From: Paraburkholderia graminis C4D1M
GTDB taxonomy: Bacteria; Pseudomonadota; Gammaproteobacteria; Burkholderiales; Burkholderiaceae
NCBI RefSeq assembly: GCF_000172415.1
Contig: NZ_ABLD01000026.1
Coordinates: forward strand, 32,861-96,860
Direction: 5' to 3'
DNA length: 64,000 nt
Made by a program: the position numbers and the translations under genes. Below the pieces are notes generated by a model that had not been told where the DNA came from, did not search any database, and saw only the letters and a list, made by a program, of their open reading frames with translations. Below are positions 43,972 through 52,362 of the stretch, piece after piece. Within the stretch, counting starts at the first letter, position 1. The number at the start of each line of letters is the position of its first letter.

Positions 43972-44214
43972 ATGGGTTCGTTGAGTATTTGGCATTGGTT
44001 GATCGTGTTGCTGATCGTGGCGCTCGTGTTCGGCACGAAGAAGCTGCGCAACATCGGCGGCGATCTGGGTGGCGCTGTGAAGGGCTTCAAGGAAGGCATG
44101 CGCGAGAACGAAACGCCTTCGGCGGACGCGCAGCAGCAGCGCGAACTGCCGCGCAACGGCGCGGTGGATGTGGAAGCCAAGGAAAAGACCCCGCGTTCGG
44201 GCGATTACCGCTAA
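43972..44214 (+). CDS. tatA: Twin-arginine translocase subunit TatA
   Basis: An 80-residue pore-forming subunit of the Tat system for folded proteins. The N-terminal membrane helix (SIWHWLIVLLIVALVFG) is followed by the hinge KKLRNIGGDLGGAVKGFKEG and an acidic tail. AAGGAGAGTAGTC precedes the ATG. First of tatABC. Confidence 0.96.
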   Translation: MGSLSIWHWLIVLLIVALVFGTKKLRNIGGDLGGAVKGFKEGMRENETPSADAQQQRELPRNGAVDVEAKEKTPRSGDYR

Positions 44215-44253
44215 GCCGCGGGCCAACCGCGTTACTGACGGACATTTCCCTCC

Positions 44254-44781
44254 ATGCTGGACCTCGGTCTAACCAAGATGGCGCTCATCGGCGTCGTCGC
44301 ACTGGTCGTGCTCGGCCCTGAGCGGCTGCCGCGCGTCGCCCGCACGGCGGGCGCGCTGTTTGGCCGCGCGCAGCGCTACATCAACGACGTCAAGTCGGAA
44401 GTCACGCGGGAAATCGAACTCGACGAATTGCGTCGCATGAAAACCGAGTTCGAGACGGCGGCGAGCAACGTCGAAACGGCAGTTCAGGAAAACCTGCGCA
44501 AGCATGAGAGCGAACTGAACGACGCGTGGAACAGCGGGACGTCCGTGTCGCCGAGCATCGCCGGCGGGGCGCTCGAAGACGCCGGCAATGCCGGCAGCAC
44601 TTCGTGGCAGAACAGCACGCCCGCCGCGGCGGCGAAGCGCAAGAACTGGCGCGTCAAGCAAACGGCAATGCCCACCTGGTACAAGCGCGCGACCACGCGC
44701 CGCACGCGCGTGCAGTCCGGGGCGGCACGCGTCGCGCGGCATACGCCTGCCAGCATGCGTCGTCCGACGCGGTTTTTCTGA
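44254..44781 (+). CDS. tatB: Twin-arginine translocase subunit TatB
   Basis: A 175-residue receptor subunit of Tat. MLDLGLTKMALIGVVALVVLGPERLP is the typical membrane helix and kink (shown here in family order, LGPERLP being diagnostic), followed by an amphipathic helix (ARTAGALFGRAQRYI). The C-terminal tail is long, basic and of low complexity. Confidence 0.95.
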   Translation: MLDLGLTKMALIGVVALVVLGPERLPRVARTAGALFGRAQRYINDVKSEVTREIELDELRRMKTEFETAASNVETAVQENLRKHESELNDAWNSGTSVSPSIAGGALEDAGNAGSTSWQNSTPAAAAKRKNWRVKQTAMPTWYKRATTRRTRVQSGAARVARHTPASMRRPTRFF

Positions 44782-44815
44782 TGATCAGAACGACAATCTC
44801 TAACCGAGGGCCGGT

Positions 44816-45595
44816 GTGAGCGACCCCCAGAAAAGCCAGGACGAAGGCACTGAAGAGACCTTCATTTCCCACCTCGTTGAATTGCGCGACCGCATCATCC
44901 GCGCGGGCCTTGCCGTCATCGTGGTGTTTATCGGACTCGTGTATTGGGCGCCGGACATCTTCCGGCTGCTGGCGCGCCCGCTGATGCAGAACCTGCCCAA
45001 AGACGGCAAGATGATCGTGACCGACGTCACCGGCTCGTTCTTCGTGCCGATGAAAGTGACCATGCTGGTCGCCTTCGTGATCGCGCTGCCTATCGTGCTG
45101 TATCAGATCTGGGCGTTCGTCGCGCCGGGTCTTTATCAGCACGAGAAGAAGCTGGTCGGGCCGCTCGTCGGCAGCAGCTATACGCTGTTTCTCTGCGGCA
45201 TGGCGTTCGCGTATTTCGTTGTGTTTCCCACCATCTTTCGCGTGATGGCGCATTACAACGCGCCGCTCGGCGCGGAGATGACGACGGACATCGACAATTA
45301 TCTGAGCTTCGTGCTCACCATGTTCATTGCGTTCGGCGTGACGTTTGAAGTGCCGATCGTCGTCGTGCTGCTCGTGCGCATGAACGTCGTGACGCTGAAG
45401 AAGCTAAAGGAAATCCGGCCGTATGTGATCGTCGGCGCGTTCGTGATTTCGGCTGTCGTCACGCCGCCGGACGTCTTCTCGCAACTGATTCTGGCCATTC
45501 CGCTGATCGTTTTGTACGAGGCGGGGATCATCGCGGCGCGGTTGATTGTCGGCAAGCAGCCGGCGGTGGTCGAGGACGCGAGTCCGCCGGGCTGA
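44816..45595 (+). CDS. tatC: Twin-arginine translocase subunit TatC
   Basis: A 259-residue polytopic subunit that recognises the twin-arginine signal with TatB. FISHLVELRDRIIRAG at the N-terminus holds the conserved Glu. Six membrane segments follow, with LYQIWAFVAPGLYQHEK, FGVTFEVPIV and SAVVTPPDVFSQLILAIP. It starts at GTG 44816 (ACCGAGGGCCG upstream). Confidence 0.97.
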   Translation: MSDPQKSQDEGTEETFISHLVELRDRIIRAGLAVIVVFIGLVYWAPDIFRLLARPLMQNLPKDGKMIVTDVTGSFFVPMKVTMLVAFVIALPIVLYQIWAFVAPGLYQHEKKLVGPLVGSSYTLFLCGMAFAYFVVFPTIFRVMAHYNAPLGAEMTTDIDNYLSFVLTMFIAFGVTFEVPIVVVLLVRMNVVTLKKLKEIRPYVIVGAFVISAVVTPPDVFSQLILAIPLIVLYEAGIIAARLIVGKQPAVVEDASPPG

Positions 45596-45643
45596 TGCAA
45601 TGCACGCCGCGTGGCGCGGCTGCAACGCGTAAGCAAACAAAGC

Positions 45644-45675
45644 AAAAGGGCAGTCCGCAACGGACTGCCCTTTTT
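45644..45675. terminator. Bidirectional terminator between tatC and the DegQ-like gene
   Basis: AAAAGGGCAGTCCG and CGGACTGCCCTTTTT pair perfectly around a CAA loop. An A-run on one side and a T-run on the other let it serve both convergent genes. Confidence 0.93.
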
Positions 45676-45735
45676 ACGTTCTACGTTCTACCAGCGGATT
45701 CGGCACGGGCGCTACTACCCGCGCACCGCTTGCGC

Positions 45736-46950
45736 TCAACCGCCTTCGTCGTCCTGCTGCTCGCTGTCGTCGGCGGGCTGTTTCGGCGGAGGCGGGCGCT
45801 TGCCGATGACCACGTCGACATCGAGCTCGCGGTTCTTGCGCACCAGATGCACCTTGGCGGCCGTGCCCGGCTTGATCTGCGCGATCACGTTCAGCAGGCG
45901 CGTGGTGTCGGTGATTTCCTGACCGTTGACGCTCATCAGGATGTCGCCTGGCTTGATGCCCGCGCGGTCGGCGGGACCGTTCTTCAGCACGCCCGCGACG
46001 ATCGCGCCCGACTTCTGGTCGAGTCCGAACGACTCGGCGATTTCCGGCGTCACGTCTTGCGGCTCGACGCCAATCCAGCCGCGCGTGACCGAACCCGTCG
46101 TGATGATGCTTTCGAGCACGCTGCGCGCAGTCGACACCGGAATCGCGAAGCCGATGCCGAGCGAGCCGCCCGAGCGCGAGTAAATAGCGGTGTTGATGCC
46201 GAGCAGATTGCCGTTGACGTCGACGAGCGCGCCGCCCGAGTTGCCGGGATTCATCGCCGCATCGCTGCGCGCGAAGTTTTCGAACACTATTGATGCCGAG
46301 GGTGATGCGGCCGAGCGCGCTGACATGCCCATGGTGACCGTCTGCCCGACGCCGAACGGATTGCCGATGGCCAGCACCACGTCGCCCACGCGCGTCTGCT
46401 CCATGCGGCCGAGCGTGATGGTGGGCAGATTGGTCATGTTGACCTTGAGCACGGCCAGATCCGTTTCCGGATCGATGCCGATGACCTTGGCGTTCGTGGT
46501 GCGTCCGTCGGCGAGCGCGATTTCAATCTGATCCGCACCGTCGACGACGTGCTGGTTCGTTAGAATGTACCCTTCCGAACTCACGATCACCCCGGAGCCC
46601 AGGTTCGCGGCCGGTTGTTCGCGCTGCCTGCGATTGTTCTTGTCGCCGAAGAAGTAGCGGAACAGCGGGTCTTTCGCGCGCGGGTCCGGCGGCAGTGAGC
46701 CATCTTTGCTGGAAAAGACGTTTACGACCGCGGGCATGGCCTTTTGCGCGGCGTCGGCATAAGACGCCGTTGCGGGCCCGCTGCCCATGCCAGGCGCGAC
46801 TTCGCGCAGTGCGACGATCGGTTCGGCAAGTTGCTTGCCGAATTGCCCTTGACGCTGAAGCCACTGCGGTTTGAGGGTCGCGATGATGAACATCAGCGCC
46901 AACAGCACAGTCACCGCTTGGGCAAAGAACAGCCAGAAGCGTCTAAGCAT
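45736..46950 (-). CDS. DegQ/DegS-type periplasmic serine protease
   Basis: A 404-residue HtrA-family protease with one N-terminal membrane anchor (FFAQAVTVLLALMFIIATL), as in DegS. The triad is His in ILTNQHVVDG, Asp in PETDLAVLKV and Ser in NPGNSGGALVD. A single PDZ domain follows (GAIVAGVLKNGPADRAG, PGDILMSVNGQEI). Between TVTMG and FENFARSDAA the residues MSARSAASPSASIV replace the expected IVSALGR...LGIN. The +1 frame there does spell that expected sequence, so two compensating single-base changes seem to have altered about 15 residues near the active site. The start is 19 bases from the divergent Nif3-like gene. Confidence 0.9.
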   Translation of the reverse strand: MLRRFWLFFAQAVTVLLALMFIIATLKPQWLQRQGQFGKQLAEPIVALREVAPGMGSGPATASYADAAQKAMPAVVNVFSSKDGSLPPDPRAKDPLFRYFFGDKNNRRQREQPAANLGSGVIVSSEGYILTNQHVVDGADQIEIALADGRTTNAKVIGIDPETDLAVLKVNMTNLPTITLGRMEQTRVGDVVLAIGNPFGVGQTVTMGMSARSAASPSASIVFENFARSDAAMNPGNSGGALVDVNGNLLGINTAIYSRSGGSLGIGFAIPVSTARSVLESIITTGSVTRGWIGVEPQDVTPEIAESFGLDQKSGAIVAGVLKNGPADRAGIKPGDILMSVNGQEITDTTRLLNVIAQIKPGTAAKVHLVRKNRELDVDVVIGKRPPPPKQPADDSEQQDDEGG

Positions 46951-46969
46951 CTGAAGACTAGAGGTTTAT

Positions 46970-47716
46970 ATGGATCGGATCGAACTTGAATTGTACTTGA
47001 ACAATCTCCTTGAAACCGCGCGGTTCAAGGACTATTGCCCGAACGGTCTGCAAGTCGAGGGGCGCCGCAAGATCGGCAAACTCGCGACCGGCGTGACCGC
47101 GTCAGTTGCGTTTCTCGAAGCCGCGCTCGATTGGGGCGCGGACGCCGTGCTGGTCCATCACGGCTACTTCTGGCGCAACGAGGCGCCGCAGATCACCGGC
47201 CGCAAATACGGGCGCCTGAAGCTGCTGCTCGCCAACGACCTGAACCTGTTCGCCTATCACCTGCCGCTCGACGACCATCCCGAGTTCGGCAACAACGCGC
47301 AGATTGGTGCGAAGATGGGCTGGATCAGCGACGCGCGTTTCGGCGAGAACGACCTCGGCTGGCTCGCCACGTTTGCGATGCCGATCACGCTCGCGCACTT
47401 CACCGCCGAGATCGAGCAGACGCTCGGCCGCACGCCGCTCGTGTTCGGCGACCCGGATCGCAGTCTGCGCCGCGTCGCGTGGTGCACGGGCGCCGCGCAA
47501 GGCATGTTCGACGCGGCGATCAACGCCGGCGCCGACGTCTATCTGACGGGCGAGGTGTCGGAGTCGGTCATGCACACGTCGGCAGAAAGCGGCGTAGCGT
47601 TTCTCGCGGCCGGCCATCATGCGACCGAGCGCTTCGGCGTGCAGGCGGTGGGCAAGCATCTGTCGGAGCAGTTCGACATCGAGCATCTCTTTATCGATAT
47701 TCCGAATCCCGTTTGA
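46970..47716 (+). CDS. Nif3-like dinuclear metal centre protein
   Basis: A 248-residue member of the Nif3/YbgI (GTP cyclohydrolase I type 2 homolog) family. LEARFKDYCPNGLQVEG-like text opens it (ARFKDYCPNGLQVEG). The metal ligands are in DAVLVHHGYFW, YHLPLDDHPEFGNN, and the C-terminal AAGHHATERFGVQA. E. coli YbgI is a hexamer with two metals; its substrate is unsettled. It is divergent from the DegQ-like gene and followed by petABC after a 230-base gap. Confidence 0.93.
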   Translation: MDRIELELYLNNLLETARFKDYCPNGLQVEGRRKIGKLATGVTASVAFLEAALDWGADAVLVHHGYFWRNEAPQITGRKYGRLKLLLANDLNLFAYHLPLDDHPEFGNNAQIGAKMGWISDARFGENDLGWLATFAMPITLAHFTAEIEQTLGRTPLVFGDPDRSLRRVAWCTGAAQGMFDAAINAGADVYLTGEVSESVMHTSAESGVAFLAAGHHATERFGVQAVGKHLSEQFDIEHLFIDIPNPV

Positions 47717-47946
47717 GTCGTTGAAATATCAAATGGGCATTAGCGAAGCAAAAGGCACGAATAACGGAGGGGACACTTAAAAGCTGCTGCAAAAAAGTTT
47801 GTGATGCGTACGGAGAAACCCTGAGTTATCAAGGGCTTCGCACGGTTTTTGGCAATCGGCCCTTGTAAATGGCGACTCCATTCGAGCAAACTAGCGGCGG
47901 TAGAAGCGACGTGAAGGAAAAATCCAACTCAGAAGTGGGGCGTGTA

Positions 47947-48567
47947 ATGCGAGACAAGGAAGATGAACGCGTCGACGGCAGCCGCCGTACCTGGCTGATA
48001 GCGACGACCGTAGCAGGTGGCATTGGAGGCGTTGCCACTGTCGTACCCTTTGTTAGTTCGTTTGCACCATCTGAAAAGGCCAAGGCAGCAGGAGCCCCGG
48101 TCGAAGTCGACATCAGCGATCTCAAGCCCGGCGACATGAAGACCGTGGCCTGGCGCGGCAAGCCCGTGTGGATCATCAACCGCACCGAGAAGATGCTCGC
48201 CGACGTCAAGAAGGCCGATAACGAAGTCGCCGATCCCGCGAGCAAGAATCCCTTTTCGTTGCCGCTGCCGGAGTACTGCAACAACGAATTCCGTTCACGC
48301 GCCGACCACAAGAACGTTTTTGTCGCCGTCGCCGTGTGCACCCATCTGGGCTGCACGCCGACGCCGCGCTTCCAGGAGGGCGCGCAGCCCAATCTTCCGG
48401 ACGACTGGCCTGGCGGCTTCCTGTGCCCGTGCCACGGCTCGACCTATGACATGGCCGGCCGCGTCTTCAAGAACAAACCTGCGCCGCAGAACCTCGACAT
48501 CCCGCCTTATATGTTCACGTCGGCCAATGGGCTCGTGATCGGCAAGGACGAGAAAGGAGAAGCGTAA
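47947..48567 (+). CDS. petA: Ubiquinol-cytochrome c reductase Rieske iron-sulfur subunit
   Basis: The 2Fe-2S subunit of the bc1 complex. 206 residues from ATG 47947 (GTGGGGCG upstream), the usual length; an in-frame ATG at 47869 has no ribosome site. The N-terminus carries a twin-arginine motif (GSRRTWLIATT) before the membrane helix, consistent with Tat-dependent insertion. Cluster ligands are in CTHLGC and CPCHGST. The stop overlaps the petB start by one base (TAATG). Confidence 0.96.
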   Translation: MRDKEDERVDGSRRTWLIATTVAGGIGGVATVVPFVSSFAPSEKAKAAGAPVEVDISDLKPGDMKTVAWRGKPVWIINRTEKMLADVKKADNEVADPASKNPFSLPLPEYCNNEFRSRADHKNVFVAVAVCTHLGCTPTPRFQEGAQPNLPDDWPGGFLCPCHGSTYDMAGRVFKNKPAPQNLDIPPYMFTSANGLVIGKDEKGEA

Positions 48568-49946
48568 TGGCGATCGAACACGAAGTGGAGACGACCGGGC
48601 TCGTCGGCTGGATCGACCGGCGCTTTCCGTTCACGTCCACCTGGAAAAAGCACGTCTCCGAATACTACGCACCGAAGAACTTCAACTTCTGGTACTTCTT
48701 CGGCTCGCTCGCGCTGCTCGTGCTGGTGAACCAGATCGTCACCGGCATCTTCCTCACGATGAACTACAAGCCCGACGCGACGCTCGCGTTCGGCTCGGTC
48801 GAGTACATCATGCGCGAGGTGCCGTGGGGCTGGCTGATCCGCTACATGCACTCCACGGGCGCGTCGATGTTCTTCGTCGTCGTGTATCTGCATATGTTCC
48901 GCGGGCTGATGTACGGCTCGTATCGCAAGCCGCGCGAGCTCGTGTGGATCTTCGGCTGCGCGATCTTTCTGTGCCTGATGGCCGAGGCGTTTTTCGGCTA
49001 CCTGCTGCCGTGGGGCCAGATGTCGTTCTGGGGCGCGCAGGTGATCGTGAACCTGTTCTCGGCGATTCCGTTCATCGGGCCGGACCTGTCGCTGTGGATT
49101 CGCGGCGACTACGTGGTGTCCGACGTGACGCTGAACCGCTTCTTCGCGTTTCACGTGATCGCGATTCCGCTGGTGCTGCTCGGGCTGGTCGTCGCGCATC
49201 TGGTCGCGCTGCACGAAGTCGGCTCGAACAACCCGGACGGCATCGAGATCAAGGCGAAGAAGGACCCGGACGGCATTCCGCTCGACGGCATTCCGTTCCA
49301 CCCGTACTACTCGGTGCACGATTTCTACGGCGTGTGCATCTTCCTGATGATCTTCGCGGCGATCATCTTCTTCGCGCCTGAAATGGGTGGCTACTTCCTC
49401 GAAGCGAACAACTTCGTGCCGGCCAACCCGCTGCAGACGCCGCCGGAAATCGCGCCGGTCTGGTACTTCACGGCCTTCTACGCGATGCTGCGCGCCACGA
49501 CCGATCCGTTCAAGATCGTCCTGATGATCGTGATCGCGCTGCTCGGCCTGCTTGCGTTGGTGCGCGCGCGCGGCAAGTGGAAGCTCGGCCTGCCGGTGCT
49601 CGCCGTGCTCGTGATTCTGGCCATGGCGTTCACCGAATCGAAGTTCTGGGGCGTCGTGGTGATGGGCGGCGCGGTGGTTTCGCTGTTCTTCCTGCCTTGG
49701 CTCGACCGCTCGCCGGTGAAGTCGATCCGTTACCGGCCGTTCTTCCACAAGGTGTTCTACGGGATTTTCGTGCTCGCTTTCCTGACGTTGGCGTTCCTCG
49801 GCACCAAACCGCCGTCGCCGGTCGCTACGTTGATTGCGCAGGTGTGCGCGCTGATCTACTTCGCGTTTTTCCTCGGCATGCCGTTCTGGACGCGGCTTGG
49901 CACGTTCAGGCAGCCGCCTGAGCGCGTGCGCTACAAGCCCCACTAA
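48567..49946 (+). CDS. petB: Cytochrome b of the bc1 complex
   Basis: A 459-residue membrane subunit with two b hemes. Visible are the heme-ligand helices (MHSTGASMFFVVVYLHMFRG in two parts, and FFAFHVIAIPLVLLGLVVAHLVALHE likewise). The Qo site is present as GYLLPWGQMSFWGAQV and the PEW-equivalent PPEIAPVWYF. It is fused, with both N- and C-terminal parts in one chain. Confidence 0.98.
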   Translation: MAIEHEVETTGLVGWIDRRFPFTSTWKKHVSEYYAPKNFNFWYFFGSLALLVLVNQIVTGIFLTMNYKPDATLAFGSVEYIMREVPWGWLIRYMHSTGASMFFVVVYLHMFRGLMYGSYRKPRELVWIFGCAIFLCLMAEAFFGYLLPWGQMSFWGAQVIVNLFSAIPFIGPDLSLWIRGDYVVSDVTLNRFFAFHVIAIPLVLLGLVVAHLVALHEVGSNNPDGIEIKAKKDPDGIPLDGIPFHPYYSVHDFYGVCIFLMIFAAIIFFAPEMGGYFLEANNFVPANPLQTPPEIAPVWYFTAFYAMLRATTDPFKIVLMIVIALLGLLALVRARGKWKLGLPVLAVLVILAMAFTESKFWGVVVMGGAVVSLFFLPWLDRSPVKSIRYRPFFHKVFYGIFVLAFLTLAFLGTKPPSPVATLIAQVCALIYFAFFLGMPFWTRLGTFRQPPERVRYKPH

Positions 49947-49969
49947 TCGAGAGCGAGGAGAACACGAAG

Positions 49970-50725
49970 ATGAAAAAACTGCTTTCGACGTGCGCGCTGA
50001 TCGGCGCGACACTGCTCGCGGTGCTGAGCGGCCCGGCGTATGCGGACGAGAATGTTCATCTCGACCGCGCGCCGGATAACGCAGACGATTTCGCTTCTTT
50101 GCAGCACGGCGCGCAATTGTTTGTAAACTACTGCCTGAATTGCCACAGCGCGAACCTGATGCGCTACAACCGGCTGACCGACCTCGGCATCGCGCCGAGC
50201 GAAATCCAGTCGAACCTGCTTTTCACCACCGACAAAATCGGCAACACGATGACCGTGGCCATGCGCCCGGACGACGCGAAAGCGTGGTTCGGCGCGAGTC
50301 CGCCGGATTTGTCGGTGGAAGCGCGGGCGCGCGGCAAGGACTGGCTGTACACGTATCTGCGCAGTTTTTATCGCGACAATACGCGGCCGACCGGCTGGAA
50401 TAATCTGGTGTATGAAAACGTGAGCATGCCTCACGTGCTGTGGCAGCTTCAGGGGCAACGTACTGCGAAATTCGGTGACCAAGTCGACGAAAAAACGGGC
50501 GAGACGGTGCACAAATTTGTGGGCTTCCAGCAGGTCACGCCGGGGACGATGTCGCCGGTAGATTATGATTCTGCTGTGGCCGACCTTGTGTCGTATATGT
50601 CCTGGATGTCCGAGCCGACTCAGAAAACCCGCAAGCAGCTTGGCGTGTGGGTGCTGCTGTTCCTCGGTATTCTGAGCTTTTTCGCCTGGCGACTGAACGC
50701 CGCGTACTGGAAACATATCAAATAA
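49970..50725 (+). CDS. petC: Cytochrome c1 of the bc1 complex
   Basis: A 251-residue c-type cytochrome. It has an N-terminal signal peptide, heme motif CLNCH (YCLNCHSANLMRYN), axial Met region (ARGKDWLYTYLRSFY precedes, then MSWM near the end) and a C-terminal anchor (VWVLLFLGILSFFAW). CGAGGAGAACACGAAG precedes the ATG. Third gene of petABC. Confidence 0.97.
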   Translation: MKKLLSTCALIGATLLAVLSGPAYADENVHLDRAPDNADDFASLQHGAQLFVNYCLNCHSANLMRYNRLTDLGIAPSEIQSNLLFTTDKIGNTMTVAMRPDDAKAWFGASPPDLSVEARARGKDWLYTYLRSFYRDNTRPTGWNNLVYENVSMPHVLWQLQGQRTAKFGDQVDEKTGETVHKFVGFQQVTPGTMSPVDYDSAVADLVSYMSWMSEPTQKTRKQLGVWVLLFLGILSFFAWRLNAAYWKHIK

Positions 50726-50726
50726 T

Positions 50727-50783
50727 CACGCCGCTATACGGCGTGGGGCCGGCGCCAGGAAAAACCTGCTGAACGGTTTTTCC
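50727..50783 (+). terminator. Two hairpins between petC and sspA
   Basis: CACGCCG/CGGCGTG (5-base loop) starts one base after the petC stop. GGAAAAACC/GGTTTTTCC (8-base loop) follows at 50758-50783 with further pairing outside it. No T-run follows either, so they may attenuate or stabilise the transcript rather than end it. sspA begins 39 bases later. Confidence 0.5.
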
Positions 50784-50821
50784 GCGCGCTGGCCTTTCAG
50801 CTTTTTGAGGAAACGTAAATC

Positions 50822-51433
50822 ATGATGGTTCTGTATTCCGGCACAACTTGCCCGTTCTCCCAGCGCTGCCGGCTGGTGTTGTTCGAAAAGGGCATGGACT
50901 TCGAGATCCGCGACGTCGACCTGTTTAACAAGCCGGAAGACATCGCCGTGATGAATCCGTATGGTCAAGTGCCGATTCTCGTCGAACGGGACCTGATTCT
51001 GTACGAATCGAACATCATCAACGAGTATATCGACGAGCGCTTCCCGCACCCGCAGCTCATGCCGGCCGATCCGGTCCAGCGTGCGCGCGCGCGCCTGTTC
51101 CTGCTGAACTTCGAGAAAGAGCTGTTCGTCCACGTCGGCACGCTCGAGAACGAAAAGGGCAAGGCTGCGGAGAAGAACCACGAGAAGGCGCGCCTCGCGA
51201 TTCGCGACCGTCTGACGCAACTCGCGCCGATCTTCCTGAAGAACAAGTACATGCTCGGCGAAGAGTTCTCGATGCTCGACGTCGCTATTGCGCCGCTCTT
51301 GTGGCGTCTGGATCACTATGGCATCGAACTGTCGAAGAACGCGGCGCCGCTCATGAAGTACGCCGAGCGCATTTTCAGCCGTCCGGCTTATATCGAGGCG
51401 CTGACGCCGTCGGAAAAGGTGATGCGTCGTTGA
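50822..51433 (+). CDS. sspA: Stringent starvation protein A
   Basis: A 203-residue GST-fold protein that binds RNA polymerase. MVLYSGTTCPFSQRCRLVLFEKGMDFE opens the thioredoxin-like half, followed by NPYGQVPILVERDLILYES and IINEYIDERFPHPQLMP. TTGAGGAAACG precedes the ATG. A second ATG one codon in is possible. Adjacent sspB follows, as in most proteobacteria, behind petABC. Confidence 0.96.
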   Translation: MMVLYSGTTCPFSQRCRLVLFEKGMDFEIRDVDLFNKPEDIAVMNPYGQVPILVERDLILYESNIINEYIDERFPHPQLMPADPVQRARARLFLLNFEKELFVHVGTLENEKGKAAEKNHEKARLAIRDRLTQLAPIFLKNKYMLGEEFSMLDVAIAPLLWRLDHYGIELSKNAAPLMKYAERIFSRPAYIEALTPSEKVMRR

Positions 51434-51503
51434 GTTTGGCTTTGGGCAAGGGCGCCGCGCGGCCAGACGCGCGCGGCGACCGCGCCCGGTAAGAGGACTG
51501 CTG

Positions 51504-52043
51504 ATGCAAGAGATTTCCACCAAGCCTTATCTGTTGCGCGCGCTGTACGAATGGTGCACGGATAACGGCTACACGCCGCACATTGCAGTGCGCGTCGACA
51601 ATCAGACGCGTGTGCCGCGGCAGTTTGTGCGCGACAACGAGATCGTGTTGAACATCAGCTTCGAGGCCACGAGCCAACTGCAGATGGGCAACGAGTGGGT
51701 CGAGTTCAGCGCCCGTTTCTCCGGCAAGTCGCACAAGATCGAAGTGCCTATCGCCAATATCCTCGCCATCTACGCGCGCGAAAACGGGCAAGGCATGGCG
51801 TTCCCGGTCGAGTCGACAGGCGGCGAGGCGCAGGATTCGGGCGCCGACGCCGAAACGGTCGAGCCGTCCGCCGCGCCAAGTGCGCCGACTGCGTCGAGCG
51901 TGTCGAGCGCGCCGCGTGCGGTCGAAAAGGCGCCAGCAGCCGAGGATGCCGCCGCCAAAGCCGAGCGCGCGCCGCAGGGCGATCAGCCCGACGACGACGG
52001 CTCGAAAGGTGGCGGGAGGGCTCGCCTCAAGATCGTAAAATGA
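51504..52043 (+). CDS. sspB: ClpXP adaptor SspB
   Basis: SspB tethers ssrA-tagged and other substrates to ClpXP. 179 residues. The globular domain has TKPYLLRALYEWCTDNGYTPH, DNEIVLNIS and FSARFSGKSHKIEVPIANILAIYARENGQGM. A disordered Ala/Glu/Ser-rich linker then leads to the basic ClpX-binding tail GGGRARLKIVK. AAGAGGACTGCTG precedes the ATG. Confidence 0.96.
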   Translation: MQEISTKPYLLRALYEWCTDNGYTPHIAVRVDNQTRVPRQFVRDNEIVLNISFEATSQLQMGNEWVEFSARFSGKSHKIEVPIANILAIYARENGQGMAFPVESTGGEAQDSGADAETVEPSAAPSAPTASSVSSAPRAVEKAPAAEDAAAKAERAPQGDQPDDDGSKGGGRARLKIVK

Positions 52044-52062
52044 AGTAGAATCACGGCCTCAT

Positions 52063-52138
52063 GCCGGCTTAGCTCATCAGGTAGAGCGCTTGACTTGTAA
52101 TCATGAGGTGGCGGGTTCGAGTCCTGCAGCCGGCACCA
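52063..52138 (+). tRNA. tRNA-Thr (TGT)
   Basis: A 76-base cloverleaf with encoded CCA. The acceptor GCCGGCT pairs with AGCCGGC. The D-loop is AGCTCATCAGGTAGAGC. The anticodon loop CTTGTAA gives TGT (reads ACA, threonine). The T-arm is GGTTCGAGTCC. A terminator follows 9 bases later. Confidence 0.97.
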
Positions 52139-52146
52139 GTTGTGCG

Positions 52147-52184
52147 AAACGGGGTTTCTGTTCAGTCAGGAACCCCGTTTTTTA
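52147..52184 (+). terminator. Terminator after tRNA-Thr
   Basis: AAACGGGGTTTC and GAACCCCGTTT pair around a loop, with a run of T after. It ends the sspAB-tRNA or tRNA transcript. Confidence 0.88.
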
Positions 52185-52262
52185 TTGGCCAATCGGCGCT
52201 TTGTCACCGGCTTTGAAACCGGTCGAGGTGAGCGCGGGTGAGGGCTAAAATCGCCATATCTC

Positions 52263-52298
52263 TTTCACCTTGTCGATAGTGGACAAAACTGTCTACAT
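52263..52298. repeat. 36-bp hairpin-like element, copy 1
   Basis: TTTCACCTTGTCGATAGTGG begins a 36-base stretch matching 54296-54331 at 30 of 36 positions. Within it GTGGAC and GTCTAC form arms with one mismatch. This copy is intergenic, before the methyltransferase gene. Confidence 0.5.
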
Positions 52299-52362
52299 TC
52301 GATGAGGTCTCGCCACCCGCCGCGCGCCGCGACGCGCCTTTCGCAAAACGACCCACTTCATC

